A DNA stretch of 64,000 bases, from positions 62,001 through 126,000 of the forward strand of contig NC_087063.1 of NCBI RefSeq assembly GCF_963678635.1, given 5' to 3'. Each line of letters opens with the position of its first letter. Within the stretch, counting starts at the first letter, position 1. The notes under the pieces were generated by a model that was not told the DNA's origin, searched no databases, and saw nothing but the letters and a program-made list of their open reading frames with translations. This stretch comes from Symsagittifera roscoffensis. Taxonomy: Eukaryota; Xenacoelomorpha; Acoela; Convolutidae. Shown here piece after piece: positions 10,125 to 21,000 of this stretch. The position numbers and the translations under genes were made by a program.

Positions 10125-10424
10125 AAGTAACCTAACGGATTGTTCCGACCCTGTTTTTAACGGCGTTCGTGTATTTTGAGTATTTTGAGACCTAAGTATA
10201 GGAACGTTCTAATTTTCTAGAGTGGGGGGATATTTTGGTAGTCGCCTTTAAGCTGTAATGGGTTTTAGTCTCATGTCGCAAGCGAACCGAATTGGCTCCG
10301 ACCGTTCTTGAGGTAGAAAAACACAAGAGATAGTGTCCCTGACTCTTGAGCCAATGGTTATAGGGCCTATTTTTCTTAAGCCTCATATGTGACCGAAGTA
10401 GGCGACTGTTACATAGTGTTTTTA

Positions 10425-10470
10425 TGGCGCTCCTGGGTGGGCGCTCCAGACAGCCCACCCAGGAGCGCCA
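10425..10470. other. Palindrome centre: two inverted 18-nt primer-binding sequences, 10-nt spacer
   Basis: TGGCGCTCCTGGGTGGGC at 10425-10442 and its exact reverse complement at 10453-10470 flank the spacer GCTCCAGACA. Each begins 11 bases (TAGTGTTTTTA) after an LTR end TGTTACA. The 18-mer is what would be copied from a tRNA 3' end GCCCACCCAGGAGCGCCA, which looks like tRNA-Asn by its T-stem and acceptor. Beyond the centre the two LTRs mirror each other for about 750 bp. Confidence 0.85.
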
Positions 10471-10481
10471 TAAAAACACTA

Positions 10482-10983
10482 TGTAACAGTCGCCTACTTC
10501 GGTCACATATGAGGCTTAAGAAAAATAGGCCCTATACCCATTGGCTCAAGAGTCAGGGACACTATCTCTTGTGTTTTTCTACCTCAAGAACGGTCCGAGC
10601 CAATTCGGTTCGCTTGCGACATGAGACTAGAACCCATTACAGCTTAAAGGCTACTACCAAAATATCCCCCCACTCTAGAAAAAAAGAACGTTCCCATACT
10701 TAGGTCTCAAATTACCCAAAATACACGAACGCCGTTAAAAACAGGGTCGGAACAATCCGTTAGGTTACTTTTTATTGGACAGTGGAACTTTGATTCATTT
10801 CAGATGGATCAACCTAAAACTCGCCTTATCTCAACATAACAATCATAAAACACACTCGAGAAAATTAAATTAGGGACTCACATGTTGATGCACTCGAGTA
10901 CAAGGGGTAATTAAATTGGTAAGCAACTCGAGAATTAGATAATATAACTAGATAAGTTTAGTACTGGTCAGTTTTGATAACAG
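10482..10983 (-). mobile_element. Old LTR, minus orientation, first part (interrupted)
   Basis: It starts TGTAACAGTCGCC at 10482 and mirrors the left arm across the palindrome centre. At 10983 it is cut by the giant element, and the remaining 397 bp resume at 33951-34347, ending GACTGGCACA. Joined, it would be about 896 bp, close to the 885 bp of the young LTRs. It is clearly more diverged than the pair at 10984 and 33067. Confidence 0.9.
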
Positions 10984-11868
10984 TGTAACATTCGTCTACT
11001 ACAGTCACACATGAGGCTTAAGAAAAATAGGCCCTATAACTATTGGCTCAGGAGTCAGGGACACTATCTCTTGTGTTTTTCCGCCTCAAATCAGTCGGAG
11101 CCAATTCGGTTCGCTTGTGACATGAGACTACGACCCGTTACAGCTTAAAGGCTACTACTAAAATACCCCCCCACTCTAGAATTAGAAACGACCCCATACT
11201 TAGGTCTCTAGATACCCAAAATACATGAACGCCGTTAAAAACCGGGTCGGAACAATCCGTTAAGTTGCTTTTTTATTAGACAGTGGAACTTTGATCCATT
11301 TCAGATGGATCAACCTAAAACTCGCCTTACCTCAACATAACAATCATAAAACACACTCTAGAATTTAAATTAAGTACTCACATTGTAGCACGCTCAAGAA
11401 CCAGGAAGTAAATAAGTCGGTAAACAACTCAAGAATCAATAAAGTAACTAAGATAAGTTTAATGTCAGTCAGTTTTAACAACAAGAACAAGTTTTTACTC
11501 TAGACTGCAGTTTTATGTGGACCATTAGGACACTCAAGCTGTCCACCTTTCCGTCGAAGGTTCACTCTGGTCCAGTTCGAATAATTGTTCTCTCGGGAAC
11601 ACTCTGTCTTCTATTTCAGATAGGACAGCTCTACTCTTGTTCACTATGATGGAAATTGCGAATTGCAATTTCACACTCGTTTTTATCTGACAACTTTCCC
11701 GCAATTGTTCTGAAATTGTTCTTAAATTGTTTTCTGATTTTCAGTTATCGCGAGAAAATCGTGCATGACATGTTCCATTCGAAATTTTGAAAAATTAAAT
11801 TTCACTACAAAATCAAGTGTTTTCTGCTCTTCTCAAGGTCAAACTTCCAAATATGACCGACTGGCACA
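10984..11868 (-). repeat. 3' LTR of the giant element
   Basis: 885 bp, TGTAACATTCG...GACTGGCACA on the plus strand. It is nearly identical to 33067-33950. It contains CTCTAG/CTCAAG at positions where the older LTR has CTCGAG. Confidence 0.95.
11272..11277 (-). terminator. AATAAA poly-A signal in the 3' LTR
   Basis: The minus strand reads AATAAA inside CTAATAAAAAAG. The matching signal in the 5' LTR is at 33354-33359. Confidence 0.6.
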
Positions 11869-12297
11869 TACTCCCCGGACTCGAGATCGATGTCCTCATC
11901 GCGTGCTGTCTTCTGCCAGTGAGTCCCAGAAAACCGAGTGTTGCTCAAGATACAGTGCCAGTGGTCATTTACAGAAGTTTGCAGCAGACTTAAGCTTATC
12001 TACACCCCAAAATTCACAGCCATGTAAAATTTTCACACTATTGCTAAACAGCAATCAAAATCTGCACACACCTGCACCCTTGAATTTTCGCTTTTCAAGC
12101 CAATCATTTTAAAATCTCTTTTGTCCTATTCAATCAGGAAATTGTCATGCAGCATTTCGATTTATATAATAAATATAGTATATTAGTAACAATATTTGCT
12201 TTGTTAAAATTTCTTTTTCGTGAATCCAAGTTTCACTCGGATTCACACTCAAGCCCCCTTTCCCTCTCAAGACTCAAGATCCATCCGATTTGCCCAT
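11869..12297 (-). other. 3' untranslated region between ORF3 and the 3' LTR
   Basis: About 430 bp, AT-rich. The bases next to the 3' LTR start read CCGGGGAGTA, only a weak polypurine tract, so the plus-strand primer is not obvious. No ORF of weight is seen. Confidence 0.5.
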
Positions 12298-15027
12298 TCA
12301 TCTCGTACTCTTCGCCTTGGAGGTACTGCATCCTGAAGTGCTAGATGCGGCAAACTGTCTCAACAGTTCCTCTTCATCATCGGAACTAATCACAATCTCC
12401 TCCCAAGCCTTCAGCTGTTCATAGGATCGCATCCATTCTCTCTGCTCCTGCAATCTCTTTGCTTGGTTGGGTAGTGCCTTCACCCTAGCTTCTCGGTTCA
12501 AGCAAAAGGAGTTGTGCAGGCTCAAGCTCACGTTCTTCGCCAGGTCTTCCTCTAATATCGACTCCCTCGCTTTGGTATTGTCTCTAGACATCTTACCCAC
12601 TCTCTTCCATCCCGTCGTGATCGCATTACGATGGGTTAGCAGGGGTCTCTTGAAAGCTTCCGGCCCAATCTCGGCCTGGAACTGTCGATACTCCTTTTGA
12701 TGTTTTCTCATGTGATCTTTCGTTGCCCTGTACAACCAAGACGTCAGTGTCGCCCGAAACCATGGAAAGTACCTCAAGCGACTCCATACGTGCCTGACTT
12801 CCGTCGGTATGGCGAATACTTTGCACGCAGTCTCAAACAACTCGAGTCTCCTGCTGTAGTCTATCGCGTATATTGACTCAGCCGTTGGCGTCGTCGCCTC
12901 CCGATACTTCGTTATATTCTCTTCTATCCATCTCAGAGCTAACATCGTACTCACTACTAAGAGCGTCACCTTCTGCCGGTGATCCGGTAGTCCGATCGAC
13001 CGAATCTCTTCCACATCCCACACCAGGCAAAGGTTCTTGTGATCTGGATACCACACCGTTTGTGCCAAACAGTGGCATGGGCATTCCCCATGAGAGATCT
13101 CAATGCTCCTGAGATTACGCTCCCCTGAGGCTTCCAAGAGAGGCTCAAGCTCCATCATTTTCTCGTGCATCGTGTCGCTGTCTTCCAGGTTCGGAGTACT
13201 TCCCACAGGTTTCCCGATCACGTTTTGTCTCTCGTGATCGCTCGTGTTTTCTCTTTCCAACTTCAGAAGATCTTCTCCCCAGATTTCGCTTAAGTCATCT
13301 CTCAATTCTTTTGGTACTGTCCCTTTGATTTTTCTCAACAACTTGTGCGAGTGATGCGACATCCGAGCCAACCTCACGCACTTGGGCACTGAGAAGGCCT
13401 TGTCCACCAGTATTCTCTGGCTGGACACTTCCACCATCGCCATGTGTAGCGGGTAGTGACTTCCGCACAAGTTGGCCATCATTGACCCTATCAGCGATTT
13501 CGCGTTCAATGGCAAGCCATAAGCTTCGCTCAGGGGAAATCCCATCTCCGCCTCAAGACCAACTTTCCAGCTCCGGATGTGTTTTTGAGTCACCTGCAAC
13601 ACCCCGGGCCATGATTCTACGCTCAACGCCGTCACTAAATGATGTTCAGACTCCAGTCTCTCCAGTGCCTGCAGACCACACATTCTCGAGAAGAATCCTA
13701 GAGCTGTCGCTATATTCACCGTGGTTCTCGCGTAACATTCCGCTATTATTTGCACTTCACTTTTCTCCCTTTCTGTGATGTCTTCGAACCAAGTGACCAG
13801 GTCTTCTTTTTGAAACGACAGTATTCTGACGCATGACCGTCCATCGCAGATGTGCTCTCCGTTCCCACACGTCGAATCCAGACAGCTACCCGGCTCCAAT
13901 TTCTTTGCTGACCCGGGGTCGCTCGTCCTTTCGCTTGGCTCTTGCATCTGGGGTGTGATTAGCTTATGTAGCACACTCAACTTCGCCAGATCTTCATCTT
14001 CCGTTGGTGCTAACCTCACTCGCTCGGTGGTTTCCTCGATTAGACTCGCATGGGGATGTGGACACCAGGAGGGTCTTAGTAGCTTCCATATCACTCCCAA
14101 ATTCGTGGTTAACAAGCCATCTCCACCGCCCATGTTCACTTCAACTCTCTTGTTTGAGCGCGGTATGCTTATCACCTCTGGTGTTTTCTCAAGAATCAGG
14201 CCCAGGCTCGGCCCCTCTTTCTCCACCGCGTCTATCTCCATTATTCTCTCTGTCCAAAACTTCAGTAGCTCCGCTACCTCATGGTTTCTGTTGGCTCCTC
14301 CAGCTTCCGAGTCTAAGAAGGGATTGTAGGCTATTCCCATCACTCCAGACACATATTGGTATTCCCCCTTCTCACTGAGTCTCGAGTACTGTTCTGACGA
14401 GGCCAGGTTACGGTGAACATCATGTTCTTCCTCGAACTTCTTATTAGAGAACCTCCGTACCTCGTCCAGCTTTCGATGGTTCTCTAAGGATAGTCTGGAA
14501 CCATCTTCTTTCTCTATTCCTGTACTCTGATATACGTTCAAGATGATCGTTGAGACTCTTCTCTCCATGGTTTTACTTCCACTTGCTCTCTGGTGGCATG
14601 CCAGGATGGTGCTATCAGACATCATTGACATTATCCATCTCAAGAAACATGTGGCATCTTTTCTTCTAGCCAGGCTCAAGCCTGAATTGTCCCTGGCCAC
14701 GTGTTGCATCAGTGCCTGATACACCTCTAGCTTCTTGCTTCCCAACTTCAGCCTGTCATACGAGGTCAATGTCTCCAACTCTATTCCCACCAGACTCCAG
14801 GTGAACATTAATTGTCCCGCAGTTCTAACGAAGGGATTCGCCATTAGTGGCGGTGCTGATGAGGATGTTCTCATCGCCTCTTCAAAATGATCCTTCAACA
14901 AACTCTGCCAGGACCTCTTCAGATGACTTGCCATCTCTATCTTATTAACCTCGGCTTTTTGCTGGGTGGCCCAATTGCGTCGCCTGCGAGCTATTCCACT
15001 GTCCAACTTCTTCAAGCAGTCCTCCAT
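12298..15027 (-). CDS. ORF3 of the giant element, 909-aa protein of unknown function
   Basis: The ATG at 15027 (context AGGAAATGG) is only five bases after the ORF2 stop codon (15035-15033), in the -1 frame. The same frame is open upstream to 15099, but the first ATG is the one used here. I recognise no family. Visible parts: a basic N-terminus, and a Cys-rich segment (C-x4-C-x6-C-x4-C, about 13832-13887). A second Cys/His cluster beginning GECPCHC (about 13060-13105) could bind metal. Helical charged stretches follow. The extreme C-terminus has IVISSDDEEE, a typical SUMO-interacting motif, then a Ser/Lys tail. There is no signal peptide or clear membrane segment. Being intact in a young copy suggests selection. 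An envelope role is not supported. Confidence 0.8.
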   Translation of the reverse strand: MEDCLKKLDSGIARRRRNWATQQKAEVNKIEMASHLKRSWQSLLKDHFEEAMRTSSSAPPLMANPFVRTAGQLMFTWSLVGIELETLTSYDRLKLGSKKLEVYQALMQHVARDNSGLSLARRKDATCFLRWIMSMMSDSTILACHQRASGSKTMERRVSTIILNVYQSTGIEKEDGSRLSLENHRKLDEVRRFSNKKFEEEHDVHRNLASSEQYSRLSEKGEYQYVSGVMGIAYNPFLDSEAGGANRNHEVAELLKFWTERIMEIDAVEKEGPSLGLILEKTPEVISIPRSNKRVEVNMGGGDGLLTTNLGVIWKLLRPSWCPHPHASLIEETTERVRLAPTEDEDLAKLSVLHKLITPQMQEPSERTSDPGSAKKLEPGSCLDSTCGNGEHICDGRSCVRILSFQKEDLVTWFEDITEREKSEVQIIAECYARTTVNIATALGFFSRMCGLQALERLESEHHLVTALSVESWPGVLQVTQKHIRSWKVGLEAEMGFPLSEAYGLPLNAKSLIGSMMANLCGSHYPLHMAMVEVSSQRILVDKAFSVPKCVRLARMSHHSHKLLRKIKGTVPKELRDDLSEIWGEDLLKLERENTSDHERQNVIGKPVGSTPNLEDSDTMHEKMMELEPLLEASGERNLRSIEISHGECPCHCLAQTVWYPDHKNLCLVWDVEEIRSIGLPDHRQKVTLLVVSTMLALRWIEENITKYREATTPTAESIYAIDYSRRLELFETACKVFAIPTEVRHVWSRLRYFPWFRATLTSWLYRATKDHMRKHQKEYRQFQAEIGPEAFKRPLLTHRNAITTGWKRVGKMSRDNTKARESILEEDLAKNVSLSLHNSFCLNREARVKALPNQAKRLQEQREWMRSYEQLKAWEEIVISSDDEEELLRQFAASSTSGCSTSKAKSTR

Positions 15028-15032
15028 TTCCT

Positions 15033-18000
15033 TCAATGTTTCGAGGGCCACCCACCACGTCCGGGATGTGTGTTCCTCGTCTTGTTCCTCTCCAATGGAT
15101 CACTCGTCACTTGTTTGCCCATGTCCTGATGTGCCTTCGAGATCCATTCTTTGCCGATCTCCACTTCCCCTACCTGTCCGTTCCTTGAACCTCTCTTCAC
15201 GTTTACCTTCTGAGGCTTGAAGTCTTCTTCTGACGTAGAACTGGTGGAAACCTCTATTTCCTTTTCTACTTCAAGTGGTTTCCTGAGCTCCGAGCTGTTC
15301 TTGTATGCCGCCGTCTTGCATCGGGCCAAAACGATGGGCGCCGTCTCTCTCAAGTTTCCTTCCGAAACAGCATCCACTGAAGGACTACCCCATCCTTCCA
15401 CTTCTCTCTTCCTCTTGCGAGTCTTCACATCTCTGCTCGAGGGTGTTGTGGCTATCATCATTGATTCGACCTCTCCATCCACTCCTTCCAACTCTTGCCT
15501 CCCCCCTGCTCGAGCCTTAAGGATATTAGTAATTTTAATCATATTACTAGTCCCAACCTTATCCCTTTTTATATCATCAACCATTTTATCCACAGTTTTT
15601 TGTTTCAGAGTAGAGCTGTCCTCACATTTCTCTTTTCTAGTCTTCGATCGTGCGTTCCTCAGCTCCACTAGCTTGTTCAGCAGCTCTTTTCTTGCTTTCT
15701 CATCCAGGCCCGTTCCTATCAGGAGCGGTTCCCCGAATCTCACTACTGCGTCCCACAGTTCCTTCTTGAACTTGTCCAGCGTCGTCTCGCTGCCCACTTC
15801 TCGATTGAATTCCTCCAGGAACTCCTGCCAAGCGTCATCCTCGAGAGATCCCAAGAATATGTCCCTGTTCCCTTCGAACGTGTTCTTCTCCCTTTCCTCC
15901 GAGCTCAAGAGTAACATCCCCATATTGAAGGTCTCACCTGCCAATGGCAACTCTAGGTTCTTCCGCGGAGACGGAATCAGGGGTGGTGTGGCAGTATCTG
16001 CCCAATTCTCCTCGCTCAAATCTTTCAACAGCTCTTGAGTGGTGAGCTCCTCCCCTGATGGCCCTGGTCCAGGCGTATTCCCCACTTCCATGTCTTCACC
16101 AGCTTCACTGAGAGTTTCATCCATACTCTCTTCTTCTGACTCATGTCTCCTTCTCTCGAGAATTTTCTTAAATCGGTCCTCGACGGGTCCGCTCCTCTTG
16201 TCTCCAGGTGTGTCCACGGACAGTGGTGATGGTGTCGCAGGATCCAGCTTTTTGTATTCCGTCAGTGCTACGTGCAGTTGACCTGCTGCATCTAGTTCTG
16301 TTCCTTCCTGTCTTATTTCCACCTGTTCCAAGCCATAGGGCGCCTTATATTTTCTCGTGGCAAATTTCATGTCGTCCACCAGTGCGACGTGTCCCTCCAT
16401 CACGATCATCCTGCCATCATCCCATATGGGTAGCATATTCTCAAGTCCTTCCTTTTCAAGAGTCCTCAAGACTTTCCGCACCTCATATCCAGGGGGCTGC
16501 GAACCTCTACTCTTTTTCGCTTGCGTCGTCCACGAATTTACCTTCCTCTCGCTGATGTGGAAGTAGACTGCCGCCGTGTAGCCGATGAACAGGGGATCCC
16601 AGCCATCCGTGAAATGCCTCTGCGTTTCCTCCGTCATCATCTTCGCCATTATGGAGGGAACCACCAAGGGACTATTCATTCCCAAGGTCATCCTCCTGAC
16701 TGTCGGGAACTCAGGCATGGTGGCTGGTAGGACTTCTTTCTCCATTATGGCCTCCAGCTCCCTCTTGACTAGTGCAAAGCACTCCTTCCAGGCGGGGATT
16801 CTCAAGACTTCTCGTCCGTTGGCCGTCAATGGGTTTAGGTTCCAAAACTTTGGATACATTTCAATGGGGCCCTCTCGCTTGCCTCCCATTCTGCATTGCA
16901 TTTGTCCCCTGAAATTGCACACCATCATCTCAGCATCTTTCACTTTTCCGAAGAGTACCGTGTTGCTCATACGCGCCCTGAGCACCTCCTGCTGACACCA
17001 ATTCAGCGCTGTACCATCCAGTACGCTGATGAGACTCAAGTGCGTCACCGAGTGACGATACGTTATCACCAGGGGATCTGGAAACGCGTACGTCACTGCT
17101 GGACCATAGATGCAGGTCACCACCTCCTCTAGACCCCGGATTATCCCCATTGGGTCCGACCTCATTGCCAGGCACAGGTCCGTCAACAGAGGCATCCCTC
17201 TGTTCGCCTTCTCCCATTCTTCTCTCGAGGTTGGGTTCTCATCTTCACCCGTCATGTATCGATTCTGCATCATGAGGTATTGCACCAGCAGTGTCTTCAA
17301 CCCTGCGGCACACTTGTAGGAGCTGGTTTCAGTGCTCGTGTGGACTCTCCCCATAGACAGAGGTTCTCCATATTCCATTAACCGATGAAACGACACCAAT
17401 TCCCCATGGGTCAAGAGTACTAGTGCCAGATACCCATCAACTCGAAGTGTCTCCACTCCTCGACTAAACATGTATGCTGGGCCCATGTTGAACAAGTATC
17501 TGGGGTAAACCAAATACAGGGCCAAGAGCAGGCTGATGGACATGCCCAGTATCTCCTGTACGAAGGCTCCGAAGATAGTCGCCGTGGTGCCGAACACTCC
17601 TGCCAAGAATTCTCTCTCCCAGCAAGGACTCAAGAACTTGAGAATCTCGTAATCTCTCCTAGTCTTCAATTCGCCGTTGGCGTGCTCTCTCCAAAATCCT
17701 CCAATCGTCACTTCATTGGCGGCCGAGACAAATCTAACCACCGTCATGTCTCTCGTTTCCGCTAGCTCCAGTTGCTTCTCTAGAAAACTCCAGATTTGTT
17801 TCACGAGGAGTGGTGCTTCCTCCCTCGTTTTATTCGTGACGTTCTCCAGCCTTGGTGTCAGGAATGGCCACCAGCCATTCTCTTGAGTCAAGCGATATTT
17901 CATCGATTCTAACTGTTTCTCCGTCTCGACCACATTTCTTCTCTCGTTGCTGGGACCTCTAGTCCTGCTGGTGGAATTTGCGACTTTCACATCCATACTC

Positions 18001-21000
18001 CGGAACCACAGGCTGGCCGTCAACTGGTTTATCGCCGGGTGGTCGTCCCCGATGACTGGGCTGAACTTGAGTTGTCTAGCAAAGTTCGATATCTCTAGCA
18101 AGAGTACCTCATCCAATACAATCAGGACGTCGGCCAGTCCGTAAAAGCCCCTCAGTGCATGAGATATGTCAGCCCATACCGCCGGCAATTCTGATTTGTA
18201 AAGCCTCAAGTTCAATGGCTCCAGCTCTCGATTGGGGGCTGCCATCAGAATCCGCCATTCACTCCCTTCTGCTATCAGGATCAAGACCGCGTACACGAAT
18301 TGTAGGGCGGGTGGCATACTTGCGTATCCCGGGGATGTGGTAAACACCACCTTCGTCTTGGACCCAAATCTCGAGGCTACGTTCTCTTGTACCTCATTCA
18401 TCGCCGCAAATAACGCCTGAATAGCCTCCCATATCTTCTTTGATGTCGGAATTTCATCCCCCTTTAGTTGCTCAAGAAGTCCCATCGCGTGCAGGTGATC
18501 ATTCATCCCTGCAAACAATAGCAGTTCAGGTTCACAGGGCATCTCCGACTTTATTGCTACCACTAGAGTCAACATCTGATTCAATTCGGCTCCTGGCAAG
18601 GAGTATACCAGAGTCTCCGGCCAGAACAACTTGGGAGACGTTCCTTCGAAGTCCGATCCCGCCACAATGACTACTCTTGCCGCAGCTGGATCTGTTCTAT
18701 CGTAAACTGCCAGAGTTTTGGCCAGTTGGGTGCCACCACAGGGCTTCCCGTACCTGGGATCTTCCGCCAATTTCGAGCCTTCGTAAGCGGCGTCTGGCAA
18801 TCCCGTTCCTCCCGGATTGAGTAGCTTGTCTACCACCTTCAACTGTGCCGGGGTTGCCAACCTGATTCTGGCGATGCTGGTTCGGTGCTTGGGAGGTTCT
18901 GCTATAAGTCCTGGACTCCCCAGCAGCTTGAGAGGTCTGTAATTAATGGGTCCCATGATCGTTTTTGTGGGAATTCCCGTCAGGTCTGTGGTCTCCATCA
19001 ACTTCGCCCTCGAGAAGTGCGCCTCATGAGCTTTCAACCAGTCTATGCAATGATGTCTATTCAAATCCTCGTGCGACACTCGTTCGATCCCCAGGGTTTC
19101 CGCCAACTCTCGTCTGCATTCCAAACTCTCTAGATCCAGTTCCTTCACCTTCTCAGGATATCTCAAGCGGGCAGTCTCCATAGACTTCTTTTCTCTCCTG
19201 CCATCTGCCACCACCACAGAGGACATCGCCGAGCCCGGAGGTGTTGATGACTCTACCTCCTCCGACTCCATTGGCGTGGCACTCTGCAATCGGGTCTGAT
19301 TGCTCCTTGAACTGTCTCTAGTATCAATTCTCGCTCCCAAGCGACCAGCCAAGGCCCTCGAGGCAAGGAATGGTGGGTTGGGAGGTGGTCCTAAAGTGAA
19401 TTGGGCTGTCTCCAGCAGGTCCGCCTCTAGCGTGTTAATGTGTTCCTGGAAGACGTCGTTCAGCCACTCCGCTCCCCTTGGCCTATCGAAATGGATTCCA
19501 TCTTTTGAGGTGTCTTCAGGGAATCCCTTTTTCTCCATACGTTCTGCTATGTCCAACAGCCTGAGAGGAAGCACACTCTTCCGGTGTATGTCTCGGATCA
19601 TCTTGTTCAGGCTCCGCACCTTCTGGTTCATCTCTAGGGCGTGCTGATCAAACATCATGTTGTAGGGGACCGTGCATACCGTCAGCAGGATGGGGTCCAT
19701 CTGGATCCTCAGTTCCTCAAGAAGGCAGCTCATCTTGTCGCACAGCCTCGCTACTTTCCTCGCTTCTCCCCTTGACACGTCGTTGGTCCCAACCATCAGG
19801 GTCACTGTGTAAACTTTGGTCATCCCTAGCATGTCCAGGGTTGCCAACATCTGTGGCGTGGCAGCTCCAGCGAAACTCAAGACTCCTGTTTGCCAATGGG
19901 ACCGTATCTGGGTCAACACCCGCACCAGGCTATCCCCTATAATTAGGTGAACCGCACCCTCTGGCACACGAGGTGGCGCTAGATACTCCACCCAGGCTGC
20001 GTCATGGAAGCAGTCCCTCCTGGTTCCCTGTTCCGCACTCCAGTCCAGCCGATTGTGCCTGTGGTAGTTCCCTTCTGTATTCTTCTTATAGCTCGCGATC
20101 ACGACGTTTCTGACCGGCTGTTCCCTCCAAGTTGGGGGAAGCTCTGGCCTTGTCGATCTTTCACGACTCTGCTGCTGCAATTTCTCGCCCAGCTCCTTCA
20201 GGCGCGATGAGGCGCCACTCACCTGGCTGCCACTCGAGGTCGAGGTTGGGGTATATCCGGGTAATACCACATCCATCAGAGGGCGTACAGGTTGGGTCTC
20301 TAGGTTGCGCAAGGAAGGCGTCACGTCATTCGGTATCCAGACCTCCAAGCCTTCACTCATGTGTTCCCTGGCCTCGCGGTCAAGGTTGAACCGTCCTCTA
20401 GCCCTGGGAGCTTCATCCACCTCCATGCGCGACTCCGGCCTCGAGCTTGTCACCACTCGTTCGTTAGACCTGGCTCCCTTTTGTGCGTCAAGCTCGCGTT
20501 GTCGCTGTTCTATCCTTTCCAACTCCGACTTTAGTTGATCACGATTCGCGACGTTCTCCCGCACCCTTAGCTCCTGCTGATGTTCAGCCCTCAGCATCTC
20601 AAGTAATTTCAACGTCTGATCTCGCTCGTCGACTGCCTGGTCCCTCTCCAGCTGAAGCTTCTCCCTATCCAGCTTCGCCTGATCCCGATCGAGGTTCGCT
20701 TTATTCTTTTCCTTCAGCGCCTTCTCAAGCTCTTTCTTTAGGACCCCCAGATCCGGATATGCCTCTGTCGTCTGTTGCGCTCGCGACATCGACGGCACCT
20801 TACTCGAGCTCTGGCCTGTGGATCTTGCTGTTGGTCTCGTCGGTAGCGGAAACTCTCCTGCGCCGTGTTCGGTGTTGTTACTCAGGCCAGGATTTCTTGC
20901 CAAGTCAAAGCCCCTTACTCCTCCATCCGCATTCCAAGATAACCATCTGGTCTGTTCTCGATTTGATATGCCCTCGGTGGTGTAGCCGACCATCAAGACA

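Larger units (their letters stand above)
9665..10413 (+). mobile_element. Partial LTR, plus orientation (left arm of the palindrome)
   Basis: From about 9665 to the terminal TGTTACA (10407-10413) the sequence matches the LTRs of the giant element and, inverted, the interrupted LTR at 10482-10983 plus 33951-34347. About 160 bp of the LTR start (the TGTGCCAG end) is missing, lost at the gag junction. It carries AATAAA at 10119-10124 and the GGAAATTGC/GCAATTTCC inverted pair at 9712-9734. CTCGAG occurs three times (about 9963-10040). Confidence 0.88.

Noticed and set aside
10192-10703. Two 104-aa frames with nearly the same protein on opposite strands
   Set aside because: They are mirror images produced by the LTR palindrome.
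15033-15099. Programmed -1 frameshift from ORF2 into ORF3
   Set aside because: The 67-base overlap has no slippery heptamer, while an ATG in good context follows the stop at five bases.
15217-16281. Plus-strand Ser-rich frames opposite ORF2
   Set aside because: They are antisense shadows of the long ORF2 and lack recognisable motifs.
17510-17620. Hydrophobic segment in ORF2 as an envelope transmembrane region
   Set aside because: There is no signal peptide, cleavage site or glycoprotein pattern, and the rest of the protein looks cytosolic or nuclear.
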